Shown one piece after another: positions 10,400 to 23,800 of a stretch of 64,000 nucleotides of DNA; the stretch's first letter is position 1, and each line of letters begins with the position of its first letter. The translations under genes were made by a program, and so were the position numbers. Under the pieces are notes generated by a model. That model saw only the letters and a program-made list of their open reading frames with translations, did no database searches and was not told the DNA's origin. Location of the stretch: assembly GCA_030068145.1 (NCBI GenBank), contig JAPJBO010000802.1, positions 40,964-104,963 of the forward strand. The letters run 5' to 3'. The DNA is from Diplonema papillatum (Eukaryota; Euglenozoa; Diplonemea; Diplonemida; Diplonemidae).

Positions 10400-10640
10400 G
10401 GTGTATTGGCTCAGTTTATTACATAAGCGCAAGCTTGGAAGGAAATGCTCGACGATTGCTGCCAGACAAAGAACCGAAGGGAGCCCAAGTGAAGTAACTA
10501 CCGAACCACGTGTTGAACGGACGGTGAGGTCATGCGGGTCTACCCCTACACGACAAATCATACAAACACAGGTAAAAGTCCTGAGTGAGAAAACGACACA
10601 CGGTGGTGTAAGCGAAGAACAAATCAGATTGATTCCATTC
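10400..10640 (-). repeat. interspersed repeat H, inverted copy
   Basis: This is the reverse complement of the repeat seen at 22454-22660 and 18698-18875. Handles, read on its own strand, are CTTACACCACCGTGTG, GGGGTAGACCCGCATGACC, ACACGTGGTTCGGTAGTTAC and GGTTCTTTGTCTGGCAGCA. Its 3' end (AAGCTTGCGCTTATGT) resembles that of repeat A, so H and A appear to be related, SINE-like families. Confidence 0.85.
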
Positions 10641-11803
10641 GGAGTCAAAGCAGCTACGTCGAGTATTTTCACAACTGCATTGATTCTTCCAGTTGATCAA
10701 GCCAGTCCCATTGTGTAGCACTCTCTGTCGGAGCTCGGTGGTGGACCTGCCCACAAACGGGAGCGGAGTGAGGTGTTTTTTTAGGGTGTTTTTAGGAGGG
10801 GGGGAGAGTGTGGCGTTTGCTCGGGGCAGGAAACTCATCTTTTTTGTGTGTTCCCCCCGGCGACTTTTTCAACGTCCGGGGATCGTCTTCAACATCAAGC
10901 AACTAAAAAGAAGGGGGACGCGGGGGCGACACAAAGAAAGCCTTTAAATATTTGAAAAACAACACGGGACCGGCGGTGGAGGCTGAGGGGGGGGGGGGGC
11001 GTTGATGAGGAGCCTCCTATCTTGGATTACGGTCGACCGCACGCAGGGGACGAGACGAAAAAAAGCAAAACTCGGGTTGCACGTCAAGGAAGTGTCCGTC
11101 TGGAACTCAAGGCCCACCTTATTTTGGAGTCTCATCAAGTAGATATACGCCGCAGTTTGAAGCCAGGTCAAGTAGGAGCGCAGCAGAGGTGAAAAAGTCC
11201 ACCCGGGTCGCTTACGTTTTGGGCGATCTGAGAGCAAACACCGCTCGTTAGAGAAACAGCAGCTCCGGTGGCAACCCGCCCATCGAGAGACTGCGGACGA
11301 TTCAAACAGCTGCCAGGTCTCCACGTCTTTTGCGCCGCGCGCGCGTTGCACTCGGCGGGACAAGGGGGTGGAAGCGGCTGGTCGAGCCGGCCGTGACCCG
11401 CTGGGGTGGCAAAGCTAATGAGCAAAGGACCTAGCTGTATACCGAAGTTCCGCCTGCTTCTGTGACGTCCTACGCAACAGCTCCTCCTCCTCCCACCTCC
11501 ACCTTCCAGTCGATCCAGAGCCGCGCGTAGCATGTTGACGCATTCTGCCCCCTCCTCTCCTAGTGGAGGGAAGAGTGATGCTGCGGAGACGGAACCACGC
11601 TCCGTCTTCGATGTTAAAAAGCATCAGCCCCTCGACGAGAAACGAGGAGCCTTCTTCGGCGCGAAGTCCAGCGGCAGCCTGACACCGGATTCTATCTGGA
11701 GGAGGATAGCCTTCACGAGAGGACCATCCGGTTTGCGCCTCATGGTGCGCCAACACGCGGTGGAGGCGCGGTCGTCGACGGTGCCGGTCGGGTTGTCACC
11801 TGC
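10641..11803. other. downstream flank of gene 1
   Basis: This is GC-rich sequence containing several short frames on the minus strand. One of them, beyond the predicted stop of gene 1 (11804), continues in the same frame as AGDNPTGTVDDRAS... to about 11630. That suggests either 3' UTR of coding-like composition or that the stop is avoided by an additional splice. I could not decide. Nothing else is recognisable. Confidence 0.4.
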
Positions 11804-11872
11804 CTACCCCCGGCTGCGGGCGGGGGAAGGCGACGACCCGCAGATCGAAGTGTCGATGCTCTTCGACGGATG
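11804..11872 (-). CDS. gene 1 exon 8 (terminal, tentative)
   Basis: The acceptor CCCCGCACAG|CATCCG opens a phase-0 frame of 22 codons (HPSKSIDTSICGSSPSPARS + RG) and stops at TAG 11806-11804. It is supported mainly by phase and by the resemblance of its acceptor to that of exon 5. An alternative frame from an AG a few bases on reads HRHFDLRVVAFPRPQPGV to an AG|GTGACA donor, so the true C-terminus may differ. Confidence 0.4.
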   Translation of the reverse strand, partial: HPSKSIDTSICGSSPSPARSRG

Positions 11873-14800
11873 CTGTGCGGGGATTTTTTAGAGTTAAAGT
11901 TCGCTTGAAATTCCGGGGTTTTAGGGTCTCCGTGTGACCGTTCATGAATGGGTTCTCTTAGAGCAAGAAAGGGCTATGTGGTTACGGGTTGTATATTTAG
12001 TGCACGCTTTCGTTATGGGTTATGGCTAGCCATGTCCGGGACTGTTTGTGACCGACACCAAGTACATTCCTTCGTGGTGTAGTCTTGGGCCCCCCACGTT
12101 CTACAAGTTGAGCATTGAGTTCTTTAAGGTGCAAGTGCCATCAAGGCAGGCGAGCACAGTTGAGCAGGGGTTGCCTTGTAGCCCGTACCGGTCTGTTGTC
12201 CGCGTTTATATGTATTTTCTCGCAGTGTGGTGCTTGGGTTTCGCGGTACTTGCGGTGCTTCACGTGGTGCGGTTGTTTCCGCCCTAAAATAAGGTTTTTT
12301 TTGTAAAAGTGAAAGTTCGCTCTGAATGAGACAAGCAATAGTTAGTCGCAGCTCTTGACAAAGAGCAGCATGGAAAAAAGAAGGTGGTTTTATTCTTCGC
12401 TTTTTCTAACGAACGGGGGGGTCGGTCCTGCTTTAGGCTATGTCAGGTTCCCCCAAGACTCGACTTCCCAAAGCGAGTCTCTACTGTGTACTCTTGATTG
12501 GGGTGTTTGCTTCATTCCACATTGTCTTGTTTCGGCGGTTGTCGTTCTAGTTCGAGAGTAATCTTTCAACAAACAGACTTTGTTGAACGCTTACGCCCGC
12601 CACCAAACCCAGATTTACCTGTGTTTCGTGGGCGACAGCACATTTACCTCCTTTGATCTATCGCAACTGGCAGTCTCCTCAAGCATTTCCTACAAAGCAG
12701 GTGCTTACACAACAAAAAAAAATGCATACGCGGCGGGTTCCCATGCTTCTGCCGGGAGGTTCTGGGGTCTGTCCTGGGTGGATGTGGACTTTGACCAAGC
12801 GGTCTTCGGCGTTGAGGAAGGTCAGAGTCACCTTGGGCGACATGCCCGTGCGGGAGAGCATCCTGCAGATGCGCTTGAAGTCGTCCATTTGCCGGACGCT
12901 GCACGTGTGCACGTAGCCGTACGTGTCCTCCCACTGCGCCTCCTTCAGGATGTCACCGGGCGCGATCTTGTGATCCGGGTTCGCCGAGTCCAGCGGGCCG
13001 CCTTCCATGATTTCGACGACCTTCGCCCCGTCTATGGCGTCCCACTGGCTGCCGTATTGGATCCCGTCGGAGAGCATCATCCCGAACAGCAGATTCGCCG
13101 GCGCGTCGTCTTCGACGTGCCCGCTATTGCCCGCGAGCGCCGCCTGCTGCTCCTCCTCTTTGGCGCGGATGTCGGCTTCCCTCTTGTCGAGCTCTCTGCT
13201 GCGGTCTTCCACGTCGCGCTCACGCTCTTCCGTGTTGCGGACGAGGTCTCTGATCTTGATTTCCAACGCGTGCAGCCGAGACACCTGCGTCTTGAAGTCC
13301 TCGGTGGTGTCCCCATCGACTGTCGTGGACGCCGAATAAGAGTGGTTATCGAGTTCGACGGTCACCGACGACGTGCCGAGGGTCTCTCCCACTTTTAAGA
13401 GGCACCGCCACACGTAACGGGCCCCCGCGACTGCTGCGACGTCGCCGGCCAGTTCGCAGTTGACGAGCGGTTTGACGACGGGCTGCTTCGGCTTCTGGTT
13501 CCGCCTGTCGTAGGATGGGTGGTCCTGGTTGACCGCGATGGTCAGCGGGATTGTGGACCCGGGCGCGACTGGGTCTTGGTTGAAGGCGACGGAGTATTTC
13601 GGGACGGAGACCGCCGGCTTGGCGGCAGGCCGCTCGTCGACCGGCACGTCGAGGCGCGCGCCGCCGACGCGAACCTTTTTCACGAACGTCGCGCCTTCGA
13701 AGTTCAGCGACAGCCCGGCTGTAGTGTAAGCACCTTCCGCCGACGTGCGAATGGTCGTCACGTACTTGCACTCGGTGCCCGAAACCCGGCGGAGCGGGAG
13801 GACAACGGTCGATGCGGACAGGGGAGTGAGGCGCAGGGCGGTAGGCTCCGGGCCGGGGGTAAGGCGGCCTGTGCTGTCGCAAGTCGTGACGCTGACTTGG
13901 ATAGTGTCGCCGGCTGGGACGACGGCCGGCTCGAGGCTCAGGATGGTGTTTTCCGGGGCGACTTTTTCGGGGAGCTTGACGGTGACGCTGCAGGTGCCGA
14001 TGCGGATCCCGCCCATGTCGACCGCGACGCCGCACCGGCCGAACTCGGACGGGATGAACTTCCCGACGTACACTTGCGACGGGCCCTTCGCCTCGGCCGG
14101 CTGCTCGATGAGCGTCGACGACCCGTTCGCCCGCAGCACCGGCGTCGGCGCGAGCTGCGGAGAATAGTGCATCCTGTCTTCATCCTCCTCCTGGATCCCT
14201 GCCATCGGCGCGTTTGGGTTCGGCAGCGGGATCCAGTAGCTGTTCCGCGCCGTCACCGCGACCGACACTTCGTCGCCAATGGACACCGGATCCGGGTAAC
14301 ACGAGATGGTCGTGCACGTCGGGTCCCACTCAACGTCGTTCCGCGAGTCGGATACGAGGCGGACCGAACCGCGGGCGGCGTCTGTCCCGCCTTGGATCAT
14401 CACCTCGACACCGGCGTAGTCGCGGGGGGTGCCTTGTGCGTGGACCTCGTCGATGGGGACGGAGAGCTTGAATATCGCGGTGCCGGCGACCTGCTTGAGC
14501 GGCGTGTTGATGACGATGCCCTGCGCGGTGCTGTACGGGGTAACCCTGAACTGGTCGACCGGCACGTTGCAGAACCGAGCGGGGAGGAGCGAGCCCTGCT
14601 GCCGGACGACGATGGCGACGTTCATGACCTCGCCAGAGGCGACTGTGTTCGGGGAGCAGTGCACGGTGAACCGCGGCCGCCGGGTAGCTTCGGACTCGAG
14701 CGCGACGTGCATGGGCGACGGGGCCGGGACGCTGGCGGTCGTCAGGAACGTGTGTCCCCGGAACTGCACCTTGAACCCAGCCCGGCCCTCCTGCCCTGTT

Positions 14801-17800
14801 GTGTAGCTGCAGCAGAACGTCGAGCTCGCCCGCTCGTTGTCCTGCACGTCGTCGACGAACCGGTCGTCGCCGACGATGCAGCCGCCGGTCGGCGGGTAGG
14901 TCAGCTGCTGGACCTTGAACTCCTCCTTGTGCACGCCGCGGATCGGGAGCCCCGTGTTGTCTACCGTCGTGATGATCAGGTTCACGTCGCGGCCGACCGG
15001 GCACGGATCCGGGTAGCAGCACACGAGCGTCTTCGCAACGCACACCTTGCCCACCGTCGTCGTGTCGGGGACAGTCACGATGTTGTCCAACGTGTCTTCG
15101 ATCCTGCATATATTTATTTGAAGTGACAGCTCGCTTGAGACTCGAGGTGCCCTTCGACAAAAACGATATCCTTTGTACGCAGCATTTTTGCAAGGTTGCG
15201 CGAGGAAGAGCGTCCCGTGCGTTTGTCATTCGTTTGTCATTCGTTTGAGGTTTGCCAGACCAGTACTGCAGGGTCTCCGGTGAACAGGGGGGAAACCTTG
15301 GTAATGCTGGGACAGAACACTGCCGGTCACGTCTCTCAGGGGGAAGATGCGAGTACGTGGTTGGCGGAAGGACCCGCAAACCCGACGTGGTTTGCGTCTC
15401 GTCATCATCGGGGTGTGGGGCTACGCATACGTTTTGAGTTCGTTCACGAGCTGGTGTATGTCGGCCTCTGATTGGCGCGCTTTGCCGATAAGTGTTTGTT
15501 CGTCGGAATGCTTGGTTGCAACCACCTGTGTTTGTAGGGAGTTTGCTATTTTACTGGCAACAAAAGCATGAACTTAAGCTCGCGTATTGCTTCTCAGCTC
15601 GGCTCTCTGTACTCCCGCTTTTTGCTGGTGCAGTAGCATAGAGGAGCAGTATTCAAGCCGGGCTAGTGAATACTACTTCGTGTCCAGCTGGCCTGTTCTT
15701 ATCTTAATGATTCGCCTTCCTACGATCTGAGAATTATTTTTGGGGAACCCGATACCTGTTTTGCGCGGTGAAGCACCTCGTCTTTGTTCTCCATCTGCGA
15801 GACGATCTCCTTGTAGTCAGGGCACAGCTCGTCGAACTTCTCCCATCTCTGCGTCCGCTCGACAAGGTTTTCGACTTCCGCTTCAATCTGTGCAATCTCG
15901 TGCTTCGCGCGAGCCGCCTCCGCGTTCGCTTCGTTTTGGTTGATCGCGATTTGGTTGTTGAGTCTCTGTGTGGGGTTCGCTTTTTAGCGTTTATTGTGGT
16001 TTAGAGGTTCGGTGTTTTAGGGTCTCCGGTTGACCATTGAGGCTGTGAGGCGGGTGGTATGTGGGTAGTAGGTATGCTTAAATACGGCTAGCCATGTTTG
16101 TAAGTGTTGCGACCGACACCAAGAAGAAATTCGCTTTGAATTTAGTCTTGGGCCCCCCACGCGCATACATGTTGAGCAGGGGTTGCCATGCAGCTCGTAT
16201 CGGTCTGTAATATGCGTTCTTACTTCCTTTGGGTTGAGGAGGACGTGCGGTGGGAGGGTCGGGTAGTAGAAAGAGAAGGTGAAGGGCTAAAAAAAAAATA
16301 TTTCTTTTTGCGTAAGTGGCGACTGCTTGTTGTCCTCCGCAGTTAAGGTACTCTGAATGCACTCTGGCATCGTGGCTGGTTATCTGGTCGTAGCTCCTGG
16401 TTTGCGGTGTTTAGTTTTGCACCACGGTTTGTGGTGTCGTAGGCTTTTTCATAGTCGCTGGAACATGGAATCTCAGTGGTCCATTCATGCGCGTCGTCAA
16501 GTAGTAAGACGGCATTTGGCTACCTCAAGAGTGCCCTAGTTTCTCCCGTGCTTCACTACATCACTATTCTGATCAAAAGCGGGCCTTTAAACCCAGATTA
16601 ACCTGTAGGATCCACATAGATTTTAGAGTTAAAGTTCGCTTGAAATTCCGGGCCATTTTGCAACACAAGCGGCCTCCTCGAGTATGTTCTGACAAAGCAG
16701 GTGCATATTCCTATTCGGTCCGATAGGCTCCTCGAGAACGGGGACGTCTTTCCACTTCACCTGGGTCAAGTCCAGATCCTCCTTGGTGGGTGCGGGCATT
16801 TTGCGTTTCCTTTTTGTGTTTCCGACGATCCGAATGGACGTACAGATTGGTGTCTTTCGACCTTTTGGATGCTTGCTTTTTTTTTTTGTTTGTGCGCACT
16901 AGCGGAACTCACCTGCTTTGGTAAGTTTCATGTAGTACGCTGCCAACTACTAATTTTTAGTACCAACAAGACATTGTCAACACAAAGAAATACTCGAGGT
17001 CCTCAAGTATTTCCTACAAAGCAGGTGCTTATACAAAAAAGAAAACAGGTTCTCGCACCTTGTTCGTGTCCTTTTCGACCTGGAGCGACTCCTTGAAGCT
17101 GCTGAGCTCCTTTTGAATGCGCGCGGCCTTGACTTCGGCCTCCTTGATGAGACGCTCGCGCGTGCCGACGTCCTGGGACAGGTTCGAGATCTTCATGGTC
17201 ATGTCGTTGCTGTCGTCGGCGAGGGACTGGCGACGGAGCTCCAAGTCTTTGACCTCGGCACCGAGCTTCTTCACCTTCTGCTGCGCTTCGTCCAGCCAGC
17301 CTTGCACTTCTTTGTACGCGCCAGCGGCGTGCTTGGTTTGCATCTCCTGGTCTTGCAGGAGTTCGGCGGTCTTTTCGTGGGCAGATTGCTCTTCCAGCAG
17401 CTGCATGCGCACCGTGCTGAGTTGGGCGGAGTGGGACTCCATCATGCGTTCGAAGTCGGCTTTGCGGGTCTGCAGCTCTTTCGCTTCCCGCCTTTTGAGG
17501 TCGATCAGGTTTTCCTCCACCAGCTTCGCCTCGCGGGAGTCGTTCTTGTGCTGGAAGCGGCCGGCGGACCGGGCGAAAAGCTGCAGCTGCGCCTTCTGAA
17601 GCTGCGTCAAGTCGGAGAGCTTGTCGACCGCCTCCCACAGCCGCTGCTCACTGTCGGATCGTCTCGGCACGGTTTTGACGCGCTGCAGGACCTGGGGGAA
17701 GAAGTAAGTTTTTTTTTGTACTTGGCTTCAGTGCTCCCGCTAACCTCACTTTTTAGAGTCAAAGTTCTTGGAATTCCGGCTCCGTGTGACCGTTCATGAA

Positions 17801-20800
17801 TGGAATTTTTAGTGAGGAAACCCCAAAACCTGGGTTAAGCTTTTGTTGCCGACAATCAACCGGGGTAGATGTACAGTCTGGCGTCTTTCGACGTTTCTTG
17901 TTATCCTTCCTATGGGTAGTGGTTCTGCTTTCAATCCGTTCTCTTTTCCTTTTCCGTTCGCTATTTTGTTGCTTATTTCTTACTAATGATGCTGCTGATA
18001 AGGCCGTCGGTGATGACCTTTTTTCTCCCCAACTAGGCTCTCGCGGGGGGCACCCGAGTCTTCCAAAGGGGGCTCCGGCCCCCCCGGCGAACGGTATCAA
18101 CGGGAAAAAGGTGAGGAAATCCTCATGAGGAATTTCTCACCCTCTTTTTTCCAGCCTCTTTTTTCTTTGAGGAATTCCTCGCACGTTTTCGTTAGCGGGA
18201 GCACTGCTTGGCTTGCATTCGATTCTGTTGGGCAACTTGGTGAAAACTGGGGGGGAAATCTTAGTTTAAGGTACTGCCTCTCATGCATGTTTGATAGCAT
18301 CAAGTTTTCTTCGAAGAAAGTGTCAAATAGAAAAGGGTCGCAGAGAGTGCGAGACCGAGGGGATCGTGGACGGCACAGCCGTATGTTCCAGCCAATTTGT
18401 CCACTCCATCAGCACCGGGCATTTCTGGTGTTTCGCTCTGGGCTACAACAGAGAGAATAACAGAACAGCGCAGGGGTTTGATGTGTTGGTTTCAGGTATG
18501 ACATACCCAGTTGTATTGGTCTTCGAATGCATGAATCTCGTTCTCCATCTGTTGCGTCTGCCGTTCGGCTCTCGTCTTTGCCTGTTTTTAGAGGTTTTGT
18601 TGACTGTTGAGGGGGGGATCTCAGTCTAATGTTTCGGCAGTGCTATCTGCTTCCATGCATGGTGCTTTGCGAGCATCGAGTCTTGGGAGAAGATAAAGAT
18701 TTGTTGTTCGCTTACACCACCGTGTGCTGTTGTTCCACTCAGGACTTTTGACCTGTTGTCTTTGTGTGGCTTGTCGTGTAGGGATAGGCCCGCACGACCT
18801 CCGTTACACGTGGTGTGGTCGTTACAGCACTTGACATCCCTTCGGTTCTTTGTCTGGCAGCATCGTCGAGATTACCTTCGAAGCTGGCACTGATTTTTGT
18901 TTGTGCGCACTAGCGGAACTCACCTGCTTTGGTAAGTTTCATGTAGTACGCTGCCAACTACTATTTTTTGGTACCAACGATGCATTGGTGACACAAAACA
19001 TGGGCATACAGCGCGGTTGGGGCCCGTCGGTTTAGACACCTCCACCTTCGAAGGGGCCACAATGCGAACGCCGCTCTCCCTTCGATCCCCATTGTAATTT
19101 TCGACGTGGTTGTCCATTGTTGGGACGCTTCCCTTTTCCCTTCTTTATCCCTCTCGGTTCTCTCACGGGCGGGGTGAGGTGTACTGAGTAAGGGCCCTGT
19201 AGATTCTGGCTTGTTGGCGGGTCCTCGCACGAATTGTGTGTGAGGGGATTTCTGTCCGGACAGAGTTTGTTTATGCGCACTTCCTTCAAAACTGTACTGT
19301 TCGTCTAACGGGGGTGAGGGTAGAACGCTGCCATCGATCGGTTCTTGGTCTCGACGAATTCCATTTGCCGGACACAAAAAGAATAGGCGCGATGTTTGTT
19401 TGTACGTGCCACACCTCGACGAGGTGTCCGGTCTGTGTGCAATGCTGCACGTCGCGAATATGCATTCGCTCTCCGCTTCATCGTAATCCTCCCCGCGGGG
19501 GAGTTTCACGACCGGGATAGCACCCCATTCGACTTCTCCCTCGAGGATGTCAGTCCGAGTTAGTGCCATGTTTTGTTTGTACGTGCCGGGGGAGGATTAG
19601 CCTGTTAGTGAGTGATAGCGAGTGAATATGATCGGTAGGCTAATCTTCTCCCAAACACGCTGCCAGCGTTCTCTTTCGTGTTTACAATTAATTGTTATTA
19701 CGAAAAACAAGAGCGCCACAACACACGCACGTCTCTAAACGCAGAGCTTCTGCTACCGCCCATACACCTGGCCGGCTGTGGTTTCTCAGACGACCCCAGC
19801 GACTGCGACCCGCGCGCCTGCATGAGAGCAGCACAGCTGCTTTCATGCAGCCTGCACGCACGGTAACTCCTTCTTTGAATCAACCGAGGGTTGTGCAGTC
19901 TGTTGTCGTTCGACGTTTCTCGTTATCCTTCCTTATGGTTTGGGTTAGAATGCGAAGAATCTGTGGCGATAATCTGCATCGCCGGCGTCGCGGTTATCTC
20001 TTCGCGCGTGATGTATCATGATTTCGCATCTTAAGCTAGTCTTGATCGTCGCGCTCAGGCGCGCGTTTGGTGCCTCGCTTTGCTCGTCCAGGTGCATCGA
20101 TTGCGCGTCGATAGTTGCTTCCTTACGGCGGCGCTTGGGCAATGACCGCGTCGTCTTCTGTGGTGTTGCCGAGGTTGATCGTCGCTTCTTCGTTCTCGAG
20201 ATCGGGGCTCGCTCTTCGTCCTTCCTTATGGTGTTGGTGCTGCTATCAATCAGCTCTCTTGTGTTGCCGACAATCACCGGGTTGTGCAGTCTGGTGTCTT
20301 TCGACGTTTCTTGTTATCCTTCCGTAGGGTGGTGGTGCTGCTATCAATCCGTGGCCGATTTCTTCTTTTTTCGTTCGCTGGTTTTCCCCCGATTCCATGA
20401 CGACATCATGCGGGGCGGGGCCTATTTCTTTCAGGGACTTGAGGCACAGAACGCGATGCAAAGGAAAGGGAGCGACTGCTGCTGCTGCTGCTGGAAGGGC
20501 AGCAGCATCGGGTTCTAACGTATTTTTGAACGTGGTTTCTGTTGTTTCGTTGTGGTGGACTGTTCAATAGTCTATTTGAGCCAATTCTGCCCGACCGAAC
20601 GTTGTCGAGTCGGAAGGTGCAACTGACATTATTGGACCATGTTGGTTCGGGCTAGTGCAGGAGTGCTACCTTTGACCGGAATAGTACTAGTCGTAGAAGC
20701 CAGCTCCACCCCGAATTGATTTTTTCGTGAAGCGGAATCGAGCGAAAAAATCGAGTGGATTCGAGTGCTCGCCGCGTAATATTTTGGGTTGGCATGCAAA

Positions 20801-23800
20801 GAATCTGTGGCGGTAATCTGCGTCTGCTTTACCAGTGTACCCGCCGTGTAATCAAGCGCAGGTCGCTTTCCGGGGGGATTGCAAGAACGTGCTTGGAATG
20901 GGTATGTGCTCAACACCGCACTGGTCCCGTCTGCGCCGTGTTTCGGTCCTTTAAGCCACGGACACATAAGGCGGACCATCATCAGCGCGGAACCTGAGTG
21001 TCTGCAGACAGGTCGCTTTCCGGGGGGGCAGGTGAATTGGCTCACTATTGTAGACAAGAAAAAAAAGGAATCTCGGAGCGAAGATATACACAAGGGGGCC
21101 AGGAGGACGTTCGCTCGGTCCTTTTGTTGGTTTTGTTTTTGCTTTGTTTTGTTTTTTGTGAGGTGCCCTCAGGCGGCAACGCGACCTGCGCAATGCGATC
21201 AAATGGAGTTGGATGCCGAGACGTTGGGGAGAGCGAAAAGGGTATCTTTGTTGTCTTCGACCGTGCCTCCTGAACAAGACAGCGATGTGCGTCTGGTTTT
21301 GTAATGCGGCCGTTCGCAGCTCGCCACAGCCAGAGCACCACCCATGCCGCGAAGGCACGGGCAAACCCGCCTCGGAGGAAAGAGTAGACAAAGCGGCCCG
21401 TGTCCGAGCACATGGTTAAAACGACTGCAACACGAACGCACTGCCTTATCGTTCCCGGTGGCAATTTGCAGTCGGGGGGGCCGGGAGAGCTCCGGGGGCC
21501 AGGCGCAGAGATCGCCGCCTGCTATCGTGACCGTGACGGTCACGCTTGCAATACGGCGGTAGCCCTGTTGGCCTCGACGGAGTTTCTGAGCTGTGTCACA
21601 GCTTGCGGGTCGTGTACGTCCTGCGTGGTTTTCGACAATTGGTCTAGACTAGCGGTCAGCGTCCGGCGTTCTTGTGTTGCCGGCACCCAACTGTTGACCC
21701 TCTATAGTCCGTGCAACACGATACGTTGTCAACCGTCTGTTTTTTAGTATTGACCAACGCGTTTGCTTCCTTAAATAGTGGCATGGCCACACACACACAC
21801 CTCTGTTCCGAAGCGCTGCTGCATGCGTCCCCACTCGCCGACGAAGTCTTGCCAGTACGCCTCCTTCGAGGCGAGGTCCGGGTCGTAGGCGCCATGGGAA
21901 GGGTGGCGCAGCTGCGTGACTTCGATGGCCCCGTCTTCGGACGGATGCGGGTCGCCGGCTTCGTTGTGCGACGCCGTCAAAAGGCTGCCGCGCGGGCTCG
22001 CGTTGTTCGCGACGGTCGACGAGGTCGGAAGCCGCTCGTGCCGCTGCTGCGGGCCGCGGGTGTCTTTTTGATCCAGAGCCGCGTCGCTGCGCAGGTGAGA
22101 CGTCAGCCGGACCAATGGATGCGGCCGCTGGCTCTTCCGCAGCGTGTCCGACTCATTCGACACCGACGCCTCGGGCGCTTCGCTGCTGAGCACCCGCGCC
22201 GCCGTCAGCGGGCCTCGGCCGGCGCTCTTTTCCGTCCACACGTTGCTGTGCACGGCGTTCTGTTGGGAGGTTGTTGTAAACTACTCGACGTAGCTTCTTG
22301 CTAGCGTTATTTGTGGATTAGAAGGTCGGTAATTTAAAGTCTCCGGTAGAGGCTTGGGTATGGAGGGGGTTGAGAAAAGTGAGAGGGTGCCGCTCGGTTC
22401 GGGTGATGTGTCACTCCGTTGTGAAACCTTGTGAAGTCCCCTAACGCGTTTAGGGGTGTTTGTTCTTCGCTTACACCACCGTGTGTTGTTTTCTCTCTCA
22501 GGACTTTGGCCTGTTGTGTTTGTGTGATTTGTCGTGTAGGGGTAGACCCGCATGACCTCAACACGTGGTTCGGTAGTTACAGCACTTGGGATCCTTTCGG
22601 TTCTTTGTCTGGCAGCATCGTCGAGTACTTCCTTCCAAGCTGGCGCTTATGTAAAACAACAAGGGGGCGAGGGTGGGGGATTATTGGCTTGGTGTTTGGG
22701 CAGAGCATCCTGCCTCTCATGTAGGCTCGATGCTAGCACCAACCTGATCGAACACGTGGTTCGGTAGTTACAGCACTTGGGATGTCTTCGGTTCTTTGTC
22801 TCGCAGCTTCGTCGAACATTTCCTTCCATAAGCTGGCGCTTATGCAAGAGAAAATTTCCGGAGTTGGGGCTTGCACTGATAAACGAAGCAACGGACGATC
22901 AGCATCAACTGACCGAAGGTGATGAAAATGATAAAGCAAAAGTTCCTTGTTCTTCGCGTGTACAGGGTATAAACCTCTCGGGGTTTCTCTTTCAATGTGC
23001 AACCGTTGTTCCGGAAAATGTTCCCGTCAGTACAGATGTACTATTAAAAAACACTCGAGGAACTGCCTTGTGCTCATTTCGAAGGAGGCTAGAGGGGGAG
23101 AAAACAATACAACTACAAAGTGGGTCTTTTTTGTTGAACGCTTACGCCCGCCACTAAACCCAGATTTACCTGTGTTTCGTGTGGGCTACAGCACATTTAC
23201 CTCCTTTGAACTATCGCAACCGGCAGTCTCCTCAAGCATTTCCTACAAAGCAGGTGCTTATACAAAAAAAGAAACTGTGAAACCCGCATACTCCGAGGGT
23301 GTTGCGCACCGGCGACCGCGGCGGCGGCGACGGGGAAGCCGGGTATGTGGGCGGGTCTTGAACGCCGTTGCACCGGCGGACCCACGCCGCGTAGCCGGGG
23401 GACGTGGGAGGGGTCCCGGCGGGCTGCTGCCAGCTTCTTGCGTGCGGCGGGGACGCCGAGGACCTGGTTGACCGCTGGGTTTGGGGCCGGGCGCGCGGCC
23501 GGCGGCTCGACTCTCCCTCGTCGCTCGACGGCAGGTCGTCTGCGTCCGAGTCCGAACCCGCGGCGGCGGCGGCGCGGGCGACGGCCAGCGGCCGCTTCGC
23601 CCGCTTCGCGAAGCTTTCGAGCCCGGCTTGGCGGGCCTCGATCTCCTCGATGCGCCGCTGCCGGTCCCGTAGCGCCTTCTCCCGCGCGAGCAGAGCCTCG
23701 GCCGCGTCGTCGTGCGCCGCCAGCCGCATCTCGAGCGTGTCCAGTGCCCCGTCATTGCGGAGGTCCGCAAGCTTCTGAAGGTGCCTTCGGGTCTCCTCGC

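Larger units (their letters stand above)
11873..12729 (-). other. gene 1 intron 7, built of repeats A and B1
   Basis: It opens GTATGC + T-tract, then antisense repeat A (12720-12576), about 270 nt of unassigned sequence, and antisense repeat B1 (12290-11888). It closes CTCTAAAA, then CCCCGCACAG about 15 nt further, nearly the same closing arrangement as intron 4. Confidence 0.7.
22260..23291 (-). other. gene 1 intron 2, built of repeats
   Basis: From the 5' splice site inward it holds repeat A (about 23275-23045 antisense, A-tract at 23266-23272), repeat I (about 23045-22855), two H copies (about 22850-22745 and 22660-22454) and a diverged B2 edge (about 22355-22300) close to the acceptor CTCCCAACAG. 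Confidence 0.75.

Noticed and set aside
13519-15126. 535-codon plus-strand frame
   Set aside because: It is antisense to gene 1 exon 7, rich in Arg/Asp/Val with no domain, and is explained by GC-rich third positions of the true minus-strand frame.
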